64,000 bases of DNA from Arthrobacter sp. Soil762 (GTDB lineage Bacteria > Actinomycetota > Actinomycetes > Actinomycetales > Micrococcaceae). The stretch spans positions 2,659-66,658 of the forward strand of contig NZ_LMSG01000012.1 of NCBI RefSeq assembly GCF_001428335.1, in the 5' to 3' direction. The position numbers and the translations under genes are program-made. The notes beneath the pieces are model-generated. The model saw only the letters and a list, made by a program, of their open reading frames with translations. It was not told where the DNA came from and did no database searches. Shown here piece after piece: positions 26,111-39,900 of this stretch. Numbering within the stretch: position 1 is the stretch's first letter; the number at the start of each line of letters is the position of its first letter.

Positions 26111-27270
26111 GAAGACGTATGGACGGCAACCGCATCCTGGGCCAGCTTGCGCGTGGGCGGCGCCAGGGCGCCCGTCTCTGCCGCCACAGGCTTAGCGCCA
26201 TGGTCGTTCCGGCGGACTCGGCGCATGACCGGCCGCTCAATCAGCAGCCAGCTCGCGATGGCCGTGGGGATCGTGAGGGCAGCGGCGGACAGGGAGAATA
26301 AGACAAGGCCCATATGGTGTGCACCAAAGACAGCCAACAGCTGCTGGAACGCGAAAGCGTAAATGTAGACACCGTAGGAAATATCGTTCTTGGCAATAAC
26401 CTTGGGCTGCGGGAGTCTCGAGGAGATCCAGAGCGTGCCGTAGGCAATCAGGGCACCGGACGCCTGTCCGCCCCAGGAGGGGAAGACAGACACCATCAGG
26501 ATCGCAACAAGGAGGCTGGCCACCGCGGGTGCCCAGTGAATCCCGATTCTGGATTTCCATGCAAAGACCACAGCGCCACCGAGAAAGAACGGCAAAAGTT
26601 TGAGGAGCAGCACCACATCGAAGTTTCCGTCGGTGTATTTGTTGATGAATTCAATGTTCGCCTGGGCCAGTACCGAGACAGCGAAGAACACCGTGATAAA
26701 CCAGGGCGACTTGCGGAAAATCGCAAAGCAGCCAATGACCGCCACCACTAGGTAGCAAAGGAACTCATAGTAGAGACTCCATAGGGAACCATTCCAAGCC
26801 CCTGCGTACGGGACATTCAAAGGCGTCCCTGCGATGTCATAGTGGTTCATTTTCAATGTCAGGTTTGAAATGACGAAATTCAGCGGCGACGTTGCCGTTC
26901 CGAAATACCCTGCAAGACTGCCTTTGGCCGCAACGTAACCGATGGGACCAAAGAAGACGACCATGATGACCAGGCAGACGATGAACGCGGGCATGATCCG
27001 TGCAACGCGGTGCACCAAATAGTCTCCGAGTCCATGGCTGAACCTGCTGCCGGTAATTAGGTAACCACTGATGACGAAGAATCCTGAGACGGCCCAGCCG
27101 CCCAACGTGTCGCCAGCGAAGATTGGTTCGTCCGGAGTTCCGGATAACGGCCAACTGTGGTGGACCAACACGGCGAGGGCCAATATCAGTCTGATGAGAT
27201 TAAGGCTGTTGTTCCGTGGATCAAGTGGTCGGCCCACGATGAGTCCTGAACGGGCTTTTTTTGATGACAC
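26107..27270 (-). CDS. acyltransferase family 3 (OafA/NolL type)
   Basis: The 387-residue membrane protein has about ten transmembrane segments and the family's landmarks: NSLNLIRLILALAVLVHHSW with the conserved His, then GWAVSGFFVISGYLITGSRF and LVHRVARIMPAF with the conserved Arg. These enzymes acetylate or otherwise acylate surface sugars across the membrane. The four-base overlap with the DUF6541-like gene indicates one operon and a shared glycan. It is divergent from rmlA, with a 108-base shared promoter region. The acyl group and target are unknown. Confidence 0.85.
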   Translation of the reverse strand: MSSKKARSGLIVGRPLDPRNNSLNLIRLILALAVLVHHSWPLSGTPDEPIFAGDTLGGWAVSGFFVISGYLITGSRFSHGLGDYLVHRVARIMPAFIVCLVIMVVFFGPIGYVAAKGSLAGYFGTATSPLNFVISNLTLKMNHYDIAGTPLNVPYAGAWNGSLWSLYYEFLCYLVVAVIGCFAIFRKSPWFITVFFAVSVLAQANIEFINKYTDGNFDVVLLLKLLPFFLGGAVVFAWKSRIGIHWAPAVASLLVAILMVSVFPSWGGQASGALIAYGTLWISSRLPQPKVIAKNDISYGVYIYAFAFQQLLAVFGAHHMGLVLFSLSAAALTIPTAIASWLLIERPVMRRVRRNDHGAKPVAAETGALAPPTRKLAQDAVAVHTSS

Positions 27271-27378
27271 GCGGGCTCCGGGTTCGGCTGATTGGAATTG
27301 GCGGCGACACGCTATTCTACCTCGCGGACGTTACCGTCCCGGTTTGCCTCGCGCCAAGGCTGCGACAATGATGGACGC

Positions 27379-28242
27379 ATGCGCGGAATCATCCTAGCCG
27401 GGGGCACCGGATCACGGCTTCACCCCATCACCCTTGGCATCAGCAAGCAACTAGTCCCGGTTTACGACAAGCCAATGATCTATTACCCTCTATCTACATT
27501 GATCCTGGCGGGCATCCGCGACATCCTGATCATTACGACGCCCCACGACGCGGACCAGTTCAAGCGACTGTTGGGTGACGGTTCGCAGTTCGGCGTAAAC
27601 CTCACCTATGTTCAGCAGCCCAACCCGGACGGCCTGGCTCAAGCCTTCATTCTTGGCGCAGATCACATCGGCGATGACACCGTTGCCCTGGTCTTGGGTG
27701 ACAACATTTTCTATGGGCAGGGCATGGGCACGCAGCTGCGACGGCACGCCAACATCCAGGGCGGTGCCGTCTTTGGCTACTGGGTCAAGGATCCATCTGC
27801 CTACGGCGTGGTGGAGTTTGACGCGGATGGCAAGGCGCTCTCGCTTGAGGAAAAGCCAGCAAACCCCCGCAGCCACTACGCTGTCCCGGGCCTGTATTTC
27901 TACGATAACGACGTCATCGACATTGCGAGGAAGCTCAAGCCCTCCCCACGCGGAGAGTTGGAAATCACCGACATTAACAAGGTGTATCTAGAGCGCGGCG
28001 ACCTTCAGGTGGAGATCCTTCCCCGCGGCACTGCGTGGCTGGACACCGGAACCTTCAACGACCTCAGCGACGCTTCGAATTTTATCCGAACGGTAGAAAC
28101 CCGGCAGGGTCAAAAGATCGGCGCTCCTGAGGAAATCGCGTGGCGGCTGGGCTTCCTTTCCGACAACGACCTCCGCCAGCGAGCAGAGCCCTTGGTGAAA
28201 AGCGGCTACGGCGCCTACCTTTTGGAACTCCTGGACGCCTGA
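27379..28242 (+). CDS. rmlA: glucose-1-phosphate thymidylyltransferase
   Basis: ATG at 27379 begins the conserved [16 protein letters not shown]; an upstream in-frame start at 27292 would only add an unlikely leader. The 287-residue enzyme makes dTDP-glucose, the first step of dTDP-rhamnose synthesis. Its hallmarks are the nucleotide-binding GGTGSRLHP (residues 8-16), [25 protein letters not shown] and the [18 protein letters not shown] signature. The length is normal. It is separated from rmlB and rmlCD by 13 kb. Confidence 0.95.
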   Translation: MRGIILAGGTGSRLHPITLGISKQLVPVYDKPMIYYPLSTLILAGIRDILIITTPHDADQFKRLLGDGSQFGVNLTYVQQPNPDGLAQAFILGADHIGDDTVALVLGDNIFYGQGMGTQLRRHANIQGGAVFGYWVKDPSAYGVVEFDADGKALSLEEKPANPRSHYAVPGLYFYDNDVIDIARKLKPSPRGELEITDINKVYLERGDLQVEILPRGTAWLDTGTFNDLSDASNFIRTVETRQGQKIGAPEEIAWRLGFLSDNDLRQRAEPLVKSGYGAYLLELLDA

Positions 28243-28564
28243 CCAATCATTTCCTGTTCGCACCAACTGACGAAGCCTCAATAAGGTGAGCCCGCTGAAC
28301 ACGCTTGTGGAACGCTCTCTCAGTCTCAAATCCGGTCGACCCTACTATCGAACTGTCACGTGCTTTCCCTTGCGTACCGGTCGATTCGCATCGCTTAGGA
28401 GCCATGATGTGGGCATCGTTGCTCTCGAACATCAGGATGGAATGCGAAAGAACAAGGTTGGCACGCCGGCCAAGGGAATCCACAGAGGGTCCGACAAACA
28501 GAGATTACAACTGCCTTGCGGCAGATCCAGTATCGTGAAGGTTGCCGTTCAGCCAAGGAGCTTC
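28243..28564. other. non-coding stretch between rmlA and lipoprotein gene
   Basis: I see no gene and no strong hairpin. An open frame extends upstream of the lipoprotein start at 28565, but its amino acid content is not protein-like and it has no ribosome binding site. Confidence 0.4.
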
Positions 28565-29056
28565 ATGCGAACCCCCCTCAAAGTCATGCTTTCGATAGCC
28601 ACTGCCGCTATAGCACTCAGCGCCTGCAGCATCGCGGATTCATCCCCCAGAGATTCGCCGACACCCACTCTTCAACCTACTCAAACCAGCAGCCCCACAT
28701 ATCCAGCATCGGCCAAGGAACCAAACGTGCGGCTAACAGTGACCACTCTCAAAGGAAACGCTGCCGCCCAAGCGACACGCCACCTTGTCTGTGTTGGAGC
28801 TTCAGCTGTAGACGGGACAGATTTCCCCGATGCGGACCAAGCGTGCAGTGTTTTGGCCAGAAAACCGAGTCTCCTTGACTACAAATCCGCCGAGACCAGC
28901 GAAGAATGCCATGCCGTCGATCAGCAGAACATCGCTGATGTTTTCGGCGAGATCAACGGCGAGGCAGTCCGGACCAATTTCCGACGCGACAACTCATGCA
29001 ACGTCGGCACCTGGGACGAACTCAAATCACTTCTGGGAACGATCACAGAAGAGTAA
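28565..29056 (+). CDS. lipoprotein with subtilisin-inhibitor-like domain
   Basis: ATG at 28565 begins a lipoprotein signal peptide (MRTPLKVMLSIATAAIALSAC) with the lipid-attached Cys at residue 21. A Ser/Thr/Pro linker follows (about 22-55). Residues about 58-163 follow the pattern of Streptomyces subtilisin inhibitor-like proteins: LTVTTLKGNAA, a first Cys pair region, DADQACSVL, EECHAVDQQNIADVFGEING and DNSCNVGTWDEL. The four Cys would form two disulfides. The protein is expected on the outer face of the membrane. Whether it inhibits proteases is unproven; the reactive-site loop is not clearly conserved. Confidence 0.6.
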   Translation: MRTPLKVMLSIATAAIALSACSIADSSPRDSPTPTLQPTQTSSPTYPASAKEPNVRLTVTTLKGNAAAQATRHLVCVGASAVDGTDFPDADQACSVLARKPSLLDYKSAETSEECHAVDQQNIADVFGEINGEAVRTNFRRDNSCNVGTWDELKSLLGTITEE

Positions 29057-29094
29057 CCCAGTCAGCCGTGGGCTTGGAACAACTTCTGATTAGG

Positions 29095-29884
29095 CACAAC
29101 ACATCACATTGTGGGTCCGTGGGTGCAAGGACTTGCAGAACGTGGAGGTGTCCAAACGGACCAAGGAGCTGAAAGCGGAGAACGCCACCGTCAAGCGCCT
29201 GGTGGCGGAGAATGATTGGCCATCGACATCCTCAAGGAAGGCCCGCTGGCCCAGCCCGGCTCGGACGGCCTGGTGGCACTGAACGGGTAGGGGATCCGCC
29301 GGCTCTGGCGCGATGAAGGTCTGATCTGCAAACTCAGAGCGCGGACGAAGCGACGCACCGGGCTCGGCGCCGGGGAACAGAACCGCCTCGCGGCCGAGTA
29401 CCCGAGGCATGTGGTCACCTTAGACATGCAGTCCGAAGTGACCTCCTGAGGGCCGCACGCTCCGGTTCTGTAACCACATCGATGCCTACACGCGCACCGC
29501 GATGGCCATCATCCCGCGCCGGTCGTTCAAAGGGTCGGACGTATCGGCGGCGGTGCTGGGAGAACAGTATGGCCGAGCCTGCATCCCCCGACCTATGTCA
29601 GACGTGATAGCGGGCCGGAATTCACCCGCTGCACGGGTCGATTTGGTGCGACACCGCGGGCGTCGACACCGCATTCACCGACCCAGGATCACCCCGGCAA
29701 ACGGCTTGATCGAGTCCTTGAGCGCCCAATTCACAAGGAAACAACTCTCCGGAGAAATCATGGACACCATGGCCTAAGCGAAGTATTTTCGCCGAGCAAT
29801 GGAAAGCTATCTGCAATCATGAAAGGCCCACGGATGCCCAACGGCATGACGCTGAAACGCTACGTCACTCCCAGCATGCTGTGA
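29095..29884 (+). pseudogene. decayed IS3-family transposase
   Basis: Fragments in shifting frames follow one ancestral IS3-group transposase in order. First comes the OrfA coiled coil (KELKAENATVKRLVAEN). Then OrfB pieces: IRRLWRDEGLICKLRARTKR, RLAAEYPRHVVTLDMQ (first catalytic Asp), FCNHIDAYTRTAMAI, a garbled SGPEFTR (second Asp), and LIESLSAQFTRKQLSGEI with the Glu region. The terminal piece is YVTPSML-stop at 29861-29884. Multiple frameshifts and stops make it non-functional. Its last 20 bases overlap the C-terminal codons of the neighbouring minus-strand DUF6541-like gene. Confidence 0.82.
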
Positions 29885-31850
29885 CTCGGAACAAGCGCGC
29901 ACTAGGACCTTCCGAATCGATGAGCTTTAGACTCTCGTTCGGTTCTAGATCCATTACACCGCCATAGCCAGCTAGCGTTCCTGTGACCGTCCGGGTTCCA
30001 AAATCCAGAACATATCTAACATTCAACTTGCGGACTGATTCACAGACCGAAGGAAAAGTTGCGGCATCCTTTAAGCCGGCGTTGATCACGTCTACATCAG
30101 AGCCATGCGTCGTGAGGATGTGGGGCTGTATGACAGCTCTGTCCGACAACGCATATGCAAGCGACGTGCCGCTGCTCGGGAGACCGGCAATGGTGGCGCC
30201 GGATTCGACGATGCCGGGCAGGCGCGCTAATAGTCTCCTCTCATCCGGTGACAGGAGCCCAGAGTGTTCGCTGTTCTTATACTGCCAATGTGCCCGTTCT
30301 ACGGCGAAACTAACAGGCCCCAACTGGGCAACTAAGACGATCACCGCAAGAGCTGGCACTGCGAGCATTGCAAAAGCCCTGCGGGACGTCATCGATTTAG
30401 CAATTCGGCCATACCGGGCCGGCACTGAATCCGGGATCTTTGCGAGTCGCCGTCGCAAAATGTCTTCGAGATAGACGGCTCCGATCACAGACGGGCCGAT
30501 GGTAACGACCGGAAGGAGCGCTGCCAAGCGGTAGCTGTCAAAGTACCATACTCCTGTTACAAACCATCTCGGCTCCGCATTGAACCCTGCGGCGAGGAAA
30601 AAGAACAAGGCCCCGACCCAGTACATTCCAATAAGCCACCTTCGAGATTTGTCCACCCAAAGTCGGATCAGACCAACGGCAAGGCAAAGGCTAAGGACGC
30701 CAAGAGTCGGACGGCCAAGGGGCGCGTTGAACAGCAACTCACCGATGGCCTGAGGCGGAGTTTCGACAACCCCCCAAGTGGCTGCGTCGGCGGGCGGGCG
30801 TAGATACCCCCACAGAATGGTGAGACCAACAAACCCGGCCAATAACGCCAGCGAAAGAACGACGACGCGCCGCCTGTTGGAGGGGGACCGCGGTGGCCAT
30901 GACCCTCGGACGTTTAAGTAGTAAACAGCAACGATTGCCGGCACGCTGAAGGCCAGGAAGGCCATGAACGTACTGGGATGAGCTAGCGCAACACCCGCAA
31001 CTACGACGCCCAGGCTGAGCCAGGCCACTAGAGAGTTCGGCCGGTAATGGTGGCCTAAGCCCATGGCTGTAAAAGCGAGTCCAAGGGCCGCAGGGAGTAC
31101 TGAGATCGACAGTAAATTGGGGTACAGCACGCCCCAATCGATCATCAACATGGGGAAGGTTGAAAAACCTGCCGCGAAAATGAACGAGAAGATTGCAACG
31201 CTTATACGATGTCCGGCCACCGATTGAACCATGTAAAGGCACCCGAGCGGCCAGACGACCGCACCGATGGCGAGGTTCGTAGCGTTGACCGCCACCGGAA
31301 TTGTTGATCCACTCAACTCGCAAATAATGGCCACCAGGCCGTGCCAACCAGCAGGGTAAGCGCTGATTCCGGTGAGGGCGCCAAGGTTCAGCGGAGATGC
31401 GTCTCGCGTCTCCATTGCCCAACGCACGGCGTTGAGATGGAACACGTTATCGTACGTTTGCGAGATCGAGTCCGGAGAAATCATAGCCGTCGCCATCTGG
31501 AGCCCAATTACAAGAGCCGCCGCGAGTGCCCCAAAACCGACGACCACGCATAAAGATCGTGGCGGCGAATCAATTTCAGGATCAGGCCGCTTTCGGATCA
31601 CTAGGTATCTGATACCCCACGCCACGGCGGCGACTACCAGCACCCCAAGCAGGAGACTCACTGGACCCCAGGAGATTCCCAGGAACGGAAAAACGGCCGC
31701 TAGAAAGCCTGTAATTCCGACTGTAAAAGCCGGCGCAAGGAGCACCGAATTGACGCCTCGAATCCGGATGGCCAGAGACAGAATCAAGCCAGGCACGATG
31801 AACACCAGCACGGCAAGAAGAATCACTGGCAATGACTGCCACCAGGACAC
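29865..31850 (-). CDS. large multi-pass membrane protein, DUF6541-like paralogue
   Basis: The 661-residue protein has about 13 membrane segments, starting at SLPVILLAVLVFIVPGLIL, and a C-terminal soluble part (about 530-661). It shares with the 24065-26110 protein the block DNVFHLNAVRWAM and YPAGWHGLVAIICEL (residues about 140-190). This supports DUF6541 membership and a GT-C-like role in adding sugars to an extracellular polymer. Its final seven residues (RVTACWE) are encoded within the tail of an IS3 relic on the other strand, so the natural 3' end may have been replaced. Function inferred. Confidence 0.62.
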   Translation of the reverse strand: MSWWQSLPVILLAVLVFIVPGLILSLAIRIRGVNSVLLAPAFTVGITGFLAAVFPFLGISWGPVSLLLGVLVVAAVAWGIRYLVIRKRPDPEIDSPPRSLCVVVGFGALAAALVIGLQMATAMISPDSISQTYDNVFHLNAVRWAMETRDASPLNLGALTGISAYPAGWHGLVAIICELSGSTIPVAVNATNLAIGAVVWPLGCLYMVQSVAGHRISVAIFSFIFAAGFSTFPMLMIDWGVLYPNLLSISVLPAALGLAFTAMGLGHHYRPNSLVAWLSLGVVVAGVALAHPSTFMAFLAFSVPAIVAVYYLNVRGSWPPRSPSNRRRVVVLSLALLAGFVGLTILWGYLRPPADAATWGVVETPPQAIGELLFNAPLGRPTLGVLSLCLAVGLIRLWVDKSRRWLIGMYWVGALFFFLAAGFNAEPRWFVTGVWYFDSYRLAALLPVVTIGPSVIGAVYLEDILRRRLAKIPDSVPARYGRIAKSMTSRRAFAMLAVPALAVIVLVAQLGPVSFAVERAHWQYKNSEHSGLLSPDERRLLARLPGIVESGATIAGLPSSGTSLAYALSDRAVIQPHILTTHGSDVDVINAGLKDAATFPSVCESVRKLNVRYVLDFGTRTVTGTLAGYGGVMDLEPNESLKLIDSEGPSARLFRVTACWE

Positions 31851-31947
31851 GGAAACACCACTCTCAAGTACTCGTTAAATGGACACCAGCGAAGGTCGAC
31901 TGCGCTGGACGGGACTAGGTAACTTTACTTCAACAGAGGCGTGCCGC

Positions 31948-32697
31948 TCAGGCGGCCGTACGGCTCCGCAGCTCGGCCACAACCTCGTGCACTTCGCCGT
32001 CCATGATGACTCGGCCTTGTTCGAGGAGAATCCCCCGCTCGCAAACAGTCGACACCAAATCCAGGTCGTGGCTGACAACAAAGAGCGTTTTGCCTTTGGC
32101 CGAGAGTTCCTTGATCTTGGCGATACACTTCCGCTGGAAGGGCTCATCCCCCACCGCCAGGATTTCGTCAATGAGGAACACCTCCGGGTCCGTGTGTACG
32201 GCAATGGAGAATGCCAGCCGAAGATACATGCCTGAGGAGTAAAACTTGACCTCGGTATCGATGAACTCGCCGATCTCCGAGAATTCAACGATGGAATCGA
32301 ACATCTCGTCGATCTGCTTCTCGGTCATGCCCAGAATCGCACCGTTGAGGTAGACATTGTCCCGCCCACTGAGGTCGTGGTGAAACCCCGCACCGACTTC
32401 AATGAGGCCGGCAACACGCCCTCGGGTGTAGACGGTGCCGCCGTCGGGCTGAAGGACTCCCGAGATCAGTTTCAGGAGAGTGGACTTCCCGGAGCCGTTC
32501 AGCCCCAACAGGGCCACAGTCTCCCCCTGTTTCACTTCCAGAGAGACATCCGTCAGTGCCATGAACTTCTTGGATAGGTCACCCTTGCGCCCCTTGACCA
32601 GCCAGACGACAGCTTCCTTCATGGAGCGCGTGTGGCGGAGTATGAACTGCTTGCGCAGCCCACTACAACTGATGGCTATATTGCCGAGTGCACTCAC
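31948..32697 (-). CDS. wzt: polysaccharide ABC exporter, ATP-binding subunit
   Basis: The 249-residue cytoplasmic ATPase has a Walker A GLNGSGKST (about residues 64-72), the family-typical VGAGFHHDLSGRDNVYLNG, the ABC signature YSSGMYLRLAFSIA and Walker B VFLIDEILAVGD. This is the Wzt/TagH/RfbE group that drives export of undecaprenyl-linked polysaccharides. It lacks the C-terminal carbohydrate-binding domain of some Wzt proteins, so export probably does not depend on chain-end recognition. It lies one base after the permease gene, last in glf-glfT2-wzm-wzt. Comparable to mycobacterial Rv3781. Confidence 0.9.
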   Translation of the reverse strand: MSALGNIAISCSGLRKQFILRHTRSMKEAVVWLVKGRKGDLSKKFMALTDVSLEVKQGETVALLGLNGSGKSTLLKLISGVLQPDGGTVYTRGRVAGLIEVGAGFHHDLSGRDNVYLNGAILGMTEKQIDEMFDSIVEFSEIGEFIDTEVKFYSSGMYLRLAFSIAVHTDPEVFLIDEILAVGDEPFQRKCIAKIKELSAKGKTLFVVSHDLDLVSTVCERGILLEQGRVIMDGEVHEVVAELRSRTAA

Positions 32698-32698
32698 G

Positions 32699-33568
32699 TC
32701 ACAGCTCCTGAGCGAAATGGACGGCCGCGTGGCGGAAGGTCAGTTGCCCTACGAACAACACGGCCAAAGAAATAAGGAAGGCGACGGGAAGCCAGACCGT
32801 CATGAGGTCCGGGGGCATCGAGGCGAGCCCCAGCTGGTCTTCCTTCAGTGTTGGGAACCAAAATGCCCAGTGGAAGATTTCCACGGCGACGGTCATGGGA
32901 TTCAGCTGATACAGCCAGTACCAGGGGCCCATGACGTTCTGAACCATCGTCCAGACGTAGAGCACCGGCGAAGCCCATGTGACCACCATGAGGATCATGT
33001 CAACGATGTTCTCCGAGTCACGGAAGTAGACATTGGCGGCGCTGAACAGGAGGCCCAGTCCGGTGGCCAGAATTGAAACCAAGACAAAGGCCAACACGGC
33101 TGCCGCCAGTTGAAGGACGCTGGGGGTCCACCCTGCCATCAAACATGCCCCGATGAGTACAACGATTTGTGGCAGGAAGTGCGCTGCCGACACCCAGACC
33201 GTGGCCACCGGAAACAGCTCACGAGGAAGGTAAATCTTTCTGATGAGATCCCGGTTATCCACGATGGATCTGGTGGCGTTGCCCAGGGACTCGGTAAAGA
33301 AGTTCACCAGCACGATGCCGGCAAACAGATAAATCGCGTAGTTGGGCGTTCCGCGCTGCAGATTCAGGAAGATCCCAAGAGCCACGAAGTAGATGAGGAA
33401 CTGCATCAGTGGTTTAACGTAAGACCACAACAATCCCAAGACCGATCCGCGATAGCGGACCTTGATTTCCTTCCGCACTAGCAGCTTGAGCAGGAACCGG
33501 TGGTCATAGACGTCAAGCAGGCCGCGCCCTTGGCCGGGGCGGATCATTTCGTCAGTGGTGCCGTACAT
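32699..33568 (-). CDS. wzm: polysaccharide ABC exporter, permease subunit
   Basis: The 289-residue membrane protein has an ABC-2 type permease domain with about six membrane segments. The cytoplasmic N-terminus carries RKEIKVRYRGSVLGLLWSY, the coupling-helix pattern of Wzm/TagG, followed by FFTESLGNATRSIVDNRDLI. With the neighbouring ATPase it would export the finished glycan. It directly abuts the galactofuranosyltransferase stop. Comparable to mycobacterial Rv3783, which exports galactan. Confidence 0.9.
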   Translation of the reverse strand: MYGTTDEMIRPGQGRGLLDVYDHRFLLKLLVRKEIKVRYRGSVLGLLWSYVKPLMQFLIYFVALGIFLNLQRGTPNYAIYLFAGIVLVNFFTESLGNATRSIVDNRDLIRKIYLPRELFPVATVWVSAAHFLPQIVVLIGACLMAGWTPSVLQLAAAVLAFVLVSILATGLGLLFSAANVYFRDSENIVDMILMVVTWASPVLYVWTMVQNVMGPWYWLYQLNPMTVAVEIFHWAFWFPTLKEDQLGLASMPPDLMTVWLPVAFLISLAVLFVGQLTFRHAAVHFAQEL

Positions 33569-36840
<3,272 letters not shown>

Positions 36841-36932
36841 TCAGTCCTTATCCACATACGGGCATCACCCCCGCGACACGCTCCACCCTGATGGCTAGCT
36901 TAGAGACAAGCTGACCGTTAGGACTTCACATC

Positions 36933-39900
36933 ATGCCGCTGCACTGCACACTCGTTCGGAGCCCGGGCGCAGCTCTCCAGGAACCACCCGTGGAGCTGAC
37001 CATCGAGGGTCCGCACGGGGCTGCCGGTGCGGAACTGCAGGCCGCGCTGAGGGCAAGCTTCGGGACCGGGATTGTGTCTGTCGCCGGCCAACACGTCGCT
37101 GACCTCAGGCTCGGACAGCCTCCTCTGGTCAATGGAGCCACGCTCGTCGACGGGGCGGACCTGACGGCGCGCAGGTCGCGGCAGCGCACCTCCGAACCTC
37201 CGGCGTCACTGGCATTGGCAGTCCACAGCGGTGCCGGCGCGGGGACAGTTGTGCCGCTGCGGCGGGGCACTTACACCATCGGCCGCAGCAATGCCGACAT
37301 ACTCATCCCCGACGCAGACCTTTCCCGCACCCACGCGCGCCTGGTTGTCACTGAAACTGCCATCACGATTATTGATCTGGACAGTGCCAACGGCACCGAC
37401 GTGGACGGAGAGCGCGTGCGGAATGCCGAGATTTCGACCGGCTCCAGCATTCGTTGCGGCAACTCCACCATGGCGTTGGTGTTCCTCGAGCTTGCCGGTG
37501 ACGGACTGGCCGACGCGGGGATGGATGTCCACGAGCCGCTGGTTGTCAGCCGCCGCGACGATCCAACGAATCGCGCGGCCCTGCTCCTGGCTGCTGTGCT
37601 CCCATTGGTCATCGGCGTGGGCCTTGCCGTCATAACCGGAATGTGGATGTTCCTGGCCTTCACCGCCGTCTCCGCAATCTCCATCCTGGTGCCGGTGATC
37701 GGTGGACGCCGGCAACGCCGAGAACTCGCTGCCGCGGTCAGTGCCGCTGTCACCCATGACCAGGAACGACGACGGCGGGCCGCGCCGCCGCTCTCGGACC
37801 TGACCATCGGGGATACAACAGGGAGGGACCGTGCCGGGCCGCGCACCAACGAGGGCATCTGGCTGCGGCTGGGCCAGGCGATCCAGCCGGCCAGCCTCCG
37901 GTTCGAGCCCACGGATCCGGGCCGCTCTGTCCCTTCAGCCGGCATGCTGCCACTAACGTTGAGTCCAGCCCGACCCCTCACCACCATCCGCGGGCCACGC
38001 GCCGCCGTCGACGGGCTGGTGCGCGCACTCCTGATGCAGCTTGCCGGTTATCCGCTTGGCCGGAATACCCGGGTGGTCATCCATGGCAAGGCGGAGCAGC
38101 TCCCCCTGGCCGCACGGTATCTGGACGGCGTCACCCTTTCCAGTAACTCAAGTACTCTCGGGACCCTGCTTAAGCGAGGCTTCGGACCTGCTCATGGACA
38201 CGGCGTGCTCCTGCTTTTGGACGGCAAGGAGTCCTCGGCCAGGATCACAGCAACGGCCTTGGAACACGGGTGGCAGGTCATCCATGCCCCCGAAGGCGGG
38301 TCCGCGCTGACGAATGCTGACGTGAAACTCGGTGAACGCTCGTCTGTGTTCAATGACAGTGATGACAGCATCCGATTCGCTCCTGATCTGGCGCCCGTTG
38401 ACGTCTTCAACAGGTTTTGCCACCGCATGGCGCGGGAGGCAAACCAGCCCGTCGGTGCGGGACGGTCCATCCCCACGTCCTGCCGGCTCGCAGAGCTGCT
38501 CCCCCACTCCACGCCCGAAACATCCAGGCGATGGTCAGCAAACAGCAGCTTGCCCGGGCTTGCCGTTCCCATAGGGCGCGGTCTTGAGGGTGTCCGGACA
38601 CTCGATCTCCAAAACGACGGACCCCACCTGCTGGTCGCCGGGACCACTGGCTCAGGAAAATCCGAACTCCTGCGCAGCCTCACTGTTGCTCTCGCCCTCA
38701 GCTACGCGCCGGACCGCATCAACTTCCTCTTTGTGGATTTCAAGGGCGGCTCCGGACTTGGACCCCTGACCGAGCTCCCGCACTGTGTGGGTATGCTCAC
38801 CGACCTGAGCAGCCATGAGCTCGAACGCGCCCTGCAGTCCCTCCGCGCCGAGATCAGATTCCGGGAAGAGCGCCTTGCGGCAGTTCAGGCGCCGGACCTG
38901 ACGTCATTCCGGGCAACGTCGGCGGGCCGCGCGTCGCCGCTCCCCCATCTTGTGATTGTCATAGATGAATTCCGGATGCTGGTGGAGGATGCCCCCGAAT
39001 CACTGCGGGAATTGATGAGGATCGCCGCCATCGGCCGTTCCCTGGGCATCCACCTGATCATGGCCACACAACGGCCCCAGGGCGCGCTGACGGCTGACAT
39101 CCGCGCCAACGTCACCACCAGCATCGCGTTGCGCGTCCAGTCGGAGATGGAATCCGTGGACATCATCAATTCGAAAGCCGCGGCCGGGATCAGCGTCGAT
39201 ACTCCGGGCCGGGCTTATCTGGCCCGCGGAACGGAGGCTCCGCTTGAGTTCCAGGCCGGATCCCTGACAGCCGGGGCCATCCGATCCGAACCCGCCGGAA
39301 TCTCGGTATGGTTGGCCTCCGAGTACATCGATGCCCCTGCAGTGATGGGGGGTTCCGTATCCGCCGGTGATGAACCGACTCCGGCCGAGGCAACAGCCCC
39401 GTTGATAGCTTCCATGTCCGCGTTGTGGGAGACCATGAACCGTCCGGCCATCCGGAAGCCAATGGCTGCACCGCTCCCTTGTCTCCTCCCCGAACCTGCA
39501 GGCTCGCCTACCGCCAGGACCGTAGAAGGCGACGCTGACGACGACGATGGCGCCAGTGACAGGACCAAGGCCGACGCCGGTGCCACCAGCTGGTCCGTGA
39601 CGCTCGGCCTGATGGACCTGCCCGCCGAACAGCGAACCGCACCCTTGATCTGGGAACCTGCCGGCCACGGACACCTGGCCCTTATTGGCGGACCGGAATC
39701 AGGAGTGCCCGAGGCCATCCGGCTGGCAGTCCTCGGCTTGGCATCCCATGCCGGGGAATCCCACTTGTATGTGCTGGACCCGGACAGTTCGTTCGTGGGG
39801 TTGGCTTCCCACTGCCGGGTGGGCGCCACGGCAGGACTGCACGAGCTTCGCCGTGCGGTACGCATCCTGGAGCGTCTGGCACGGGAGCAGTCACTCCGGC

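Noticed and set aside
28286..28564. N-terminal extension of the lipoprotein gene
   Set aside because: The extension has no ribosome binding site and would place the lipobox 93 residues inside the protein; ATG 28565 gives a proper signal peptide.
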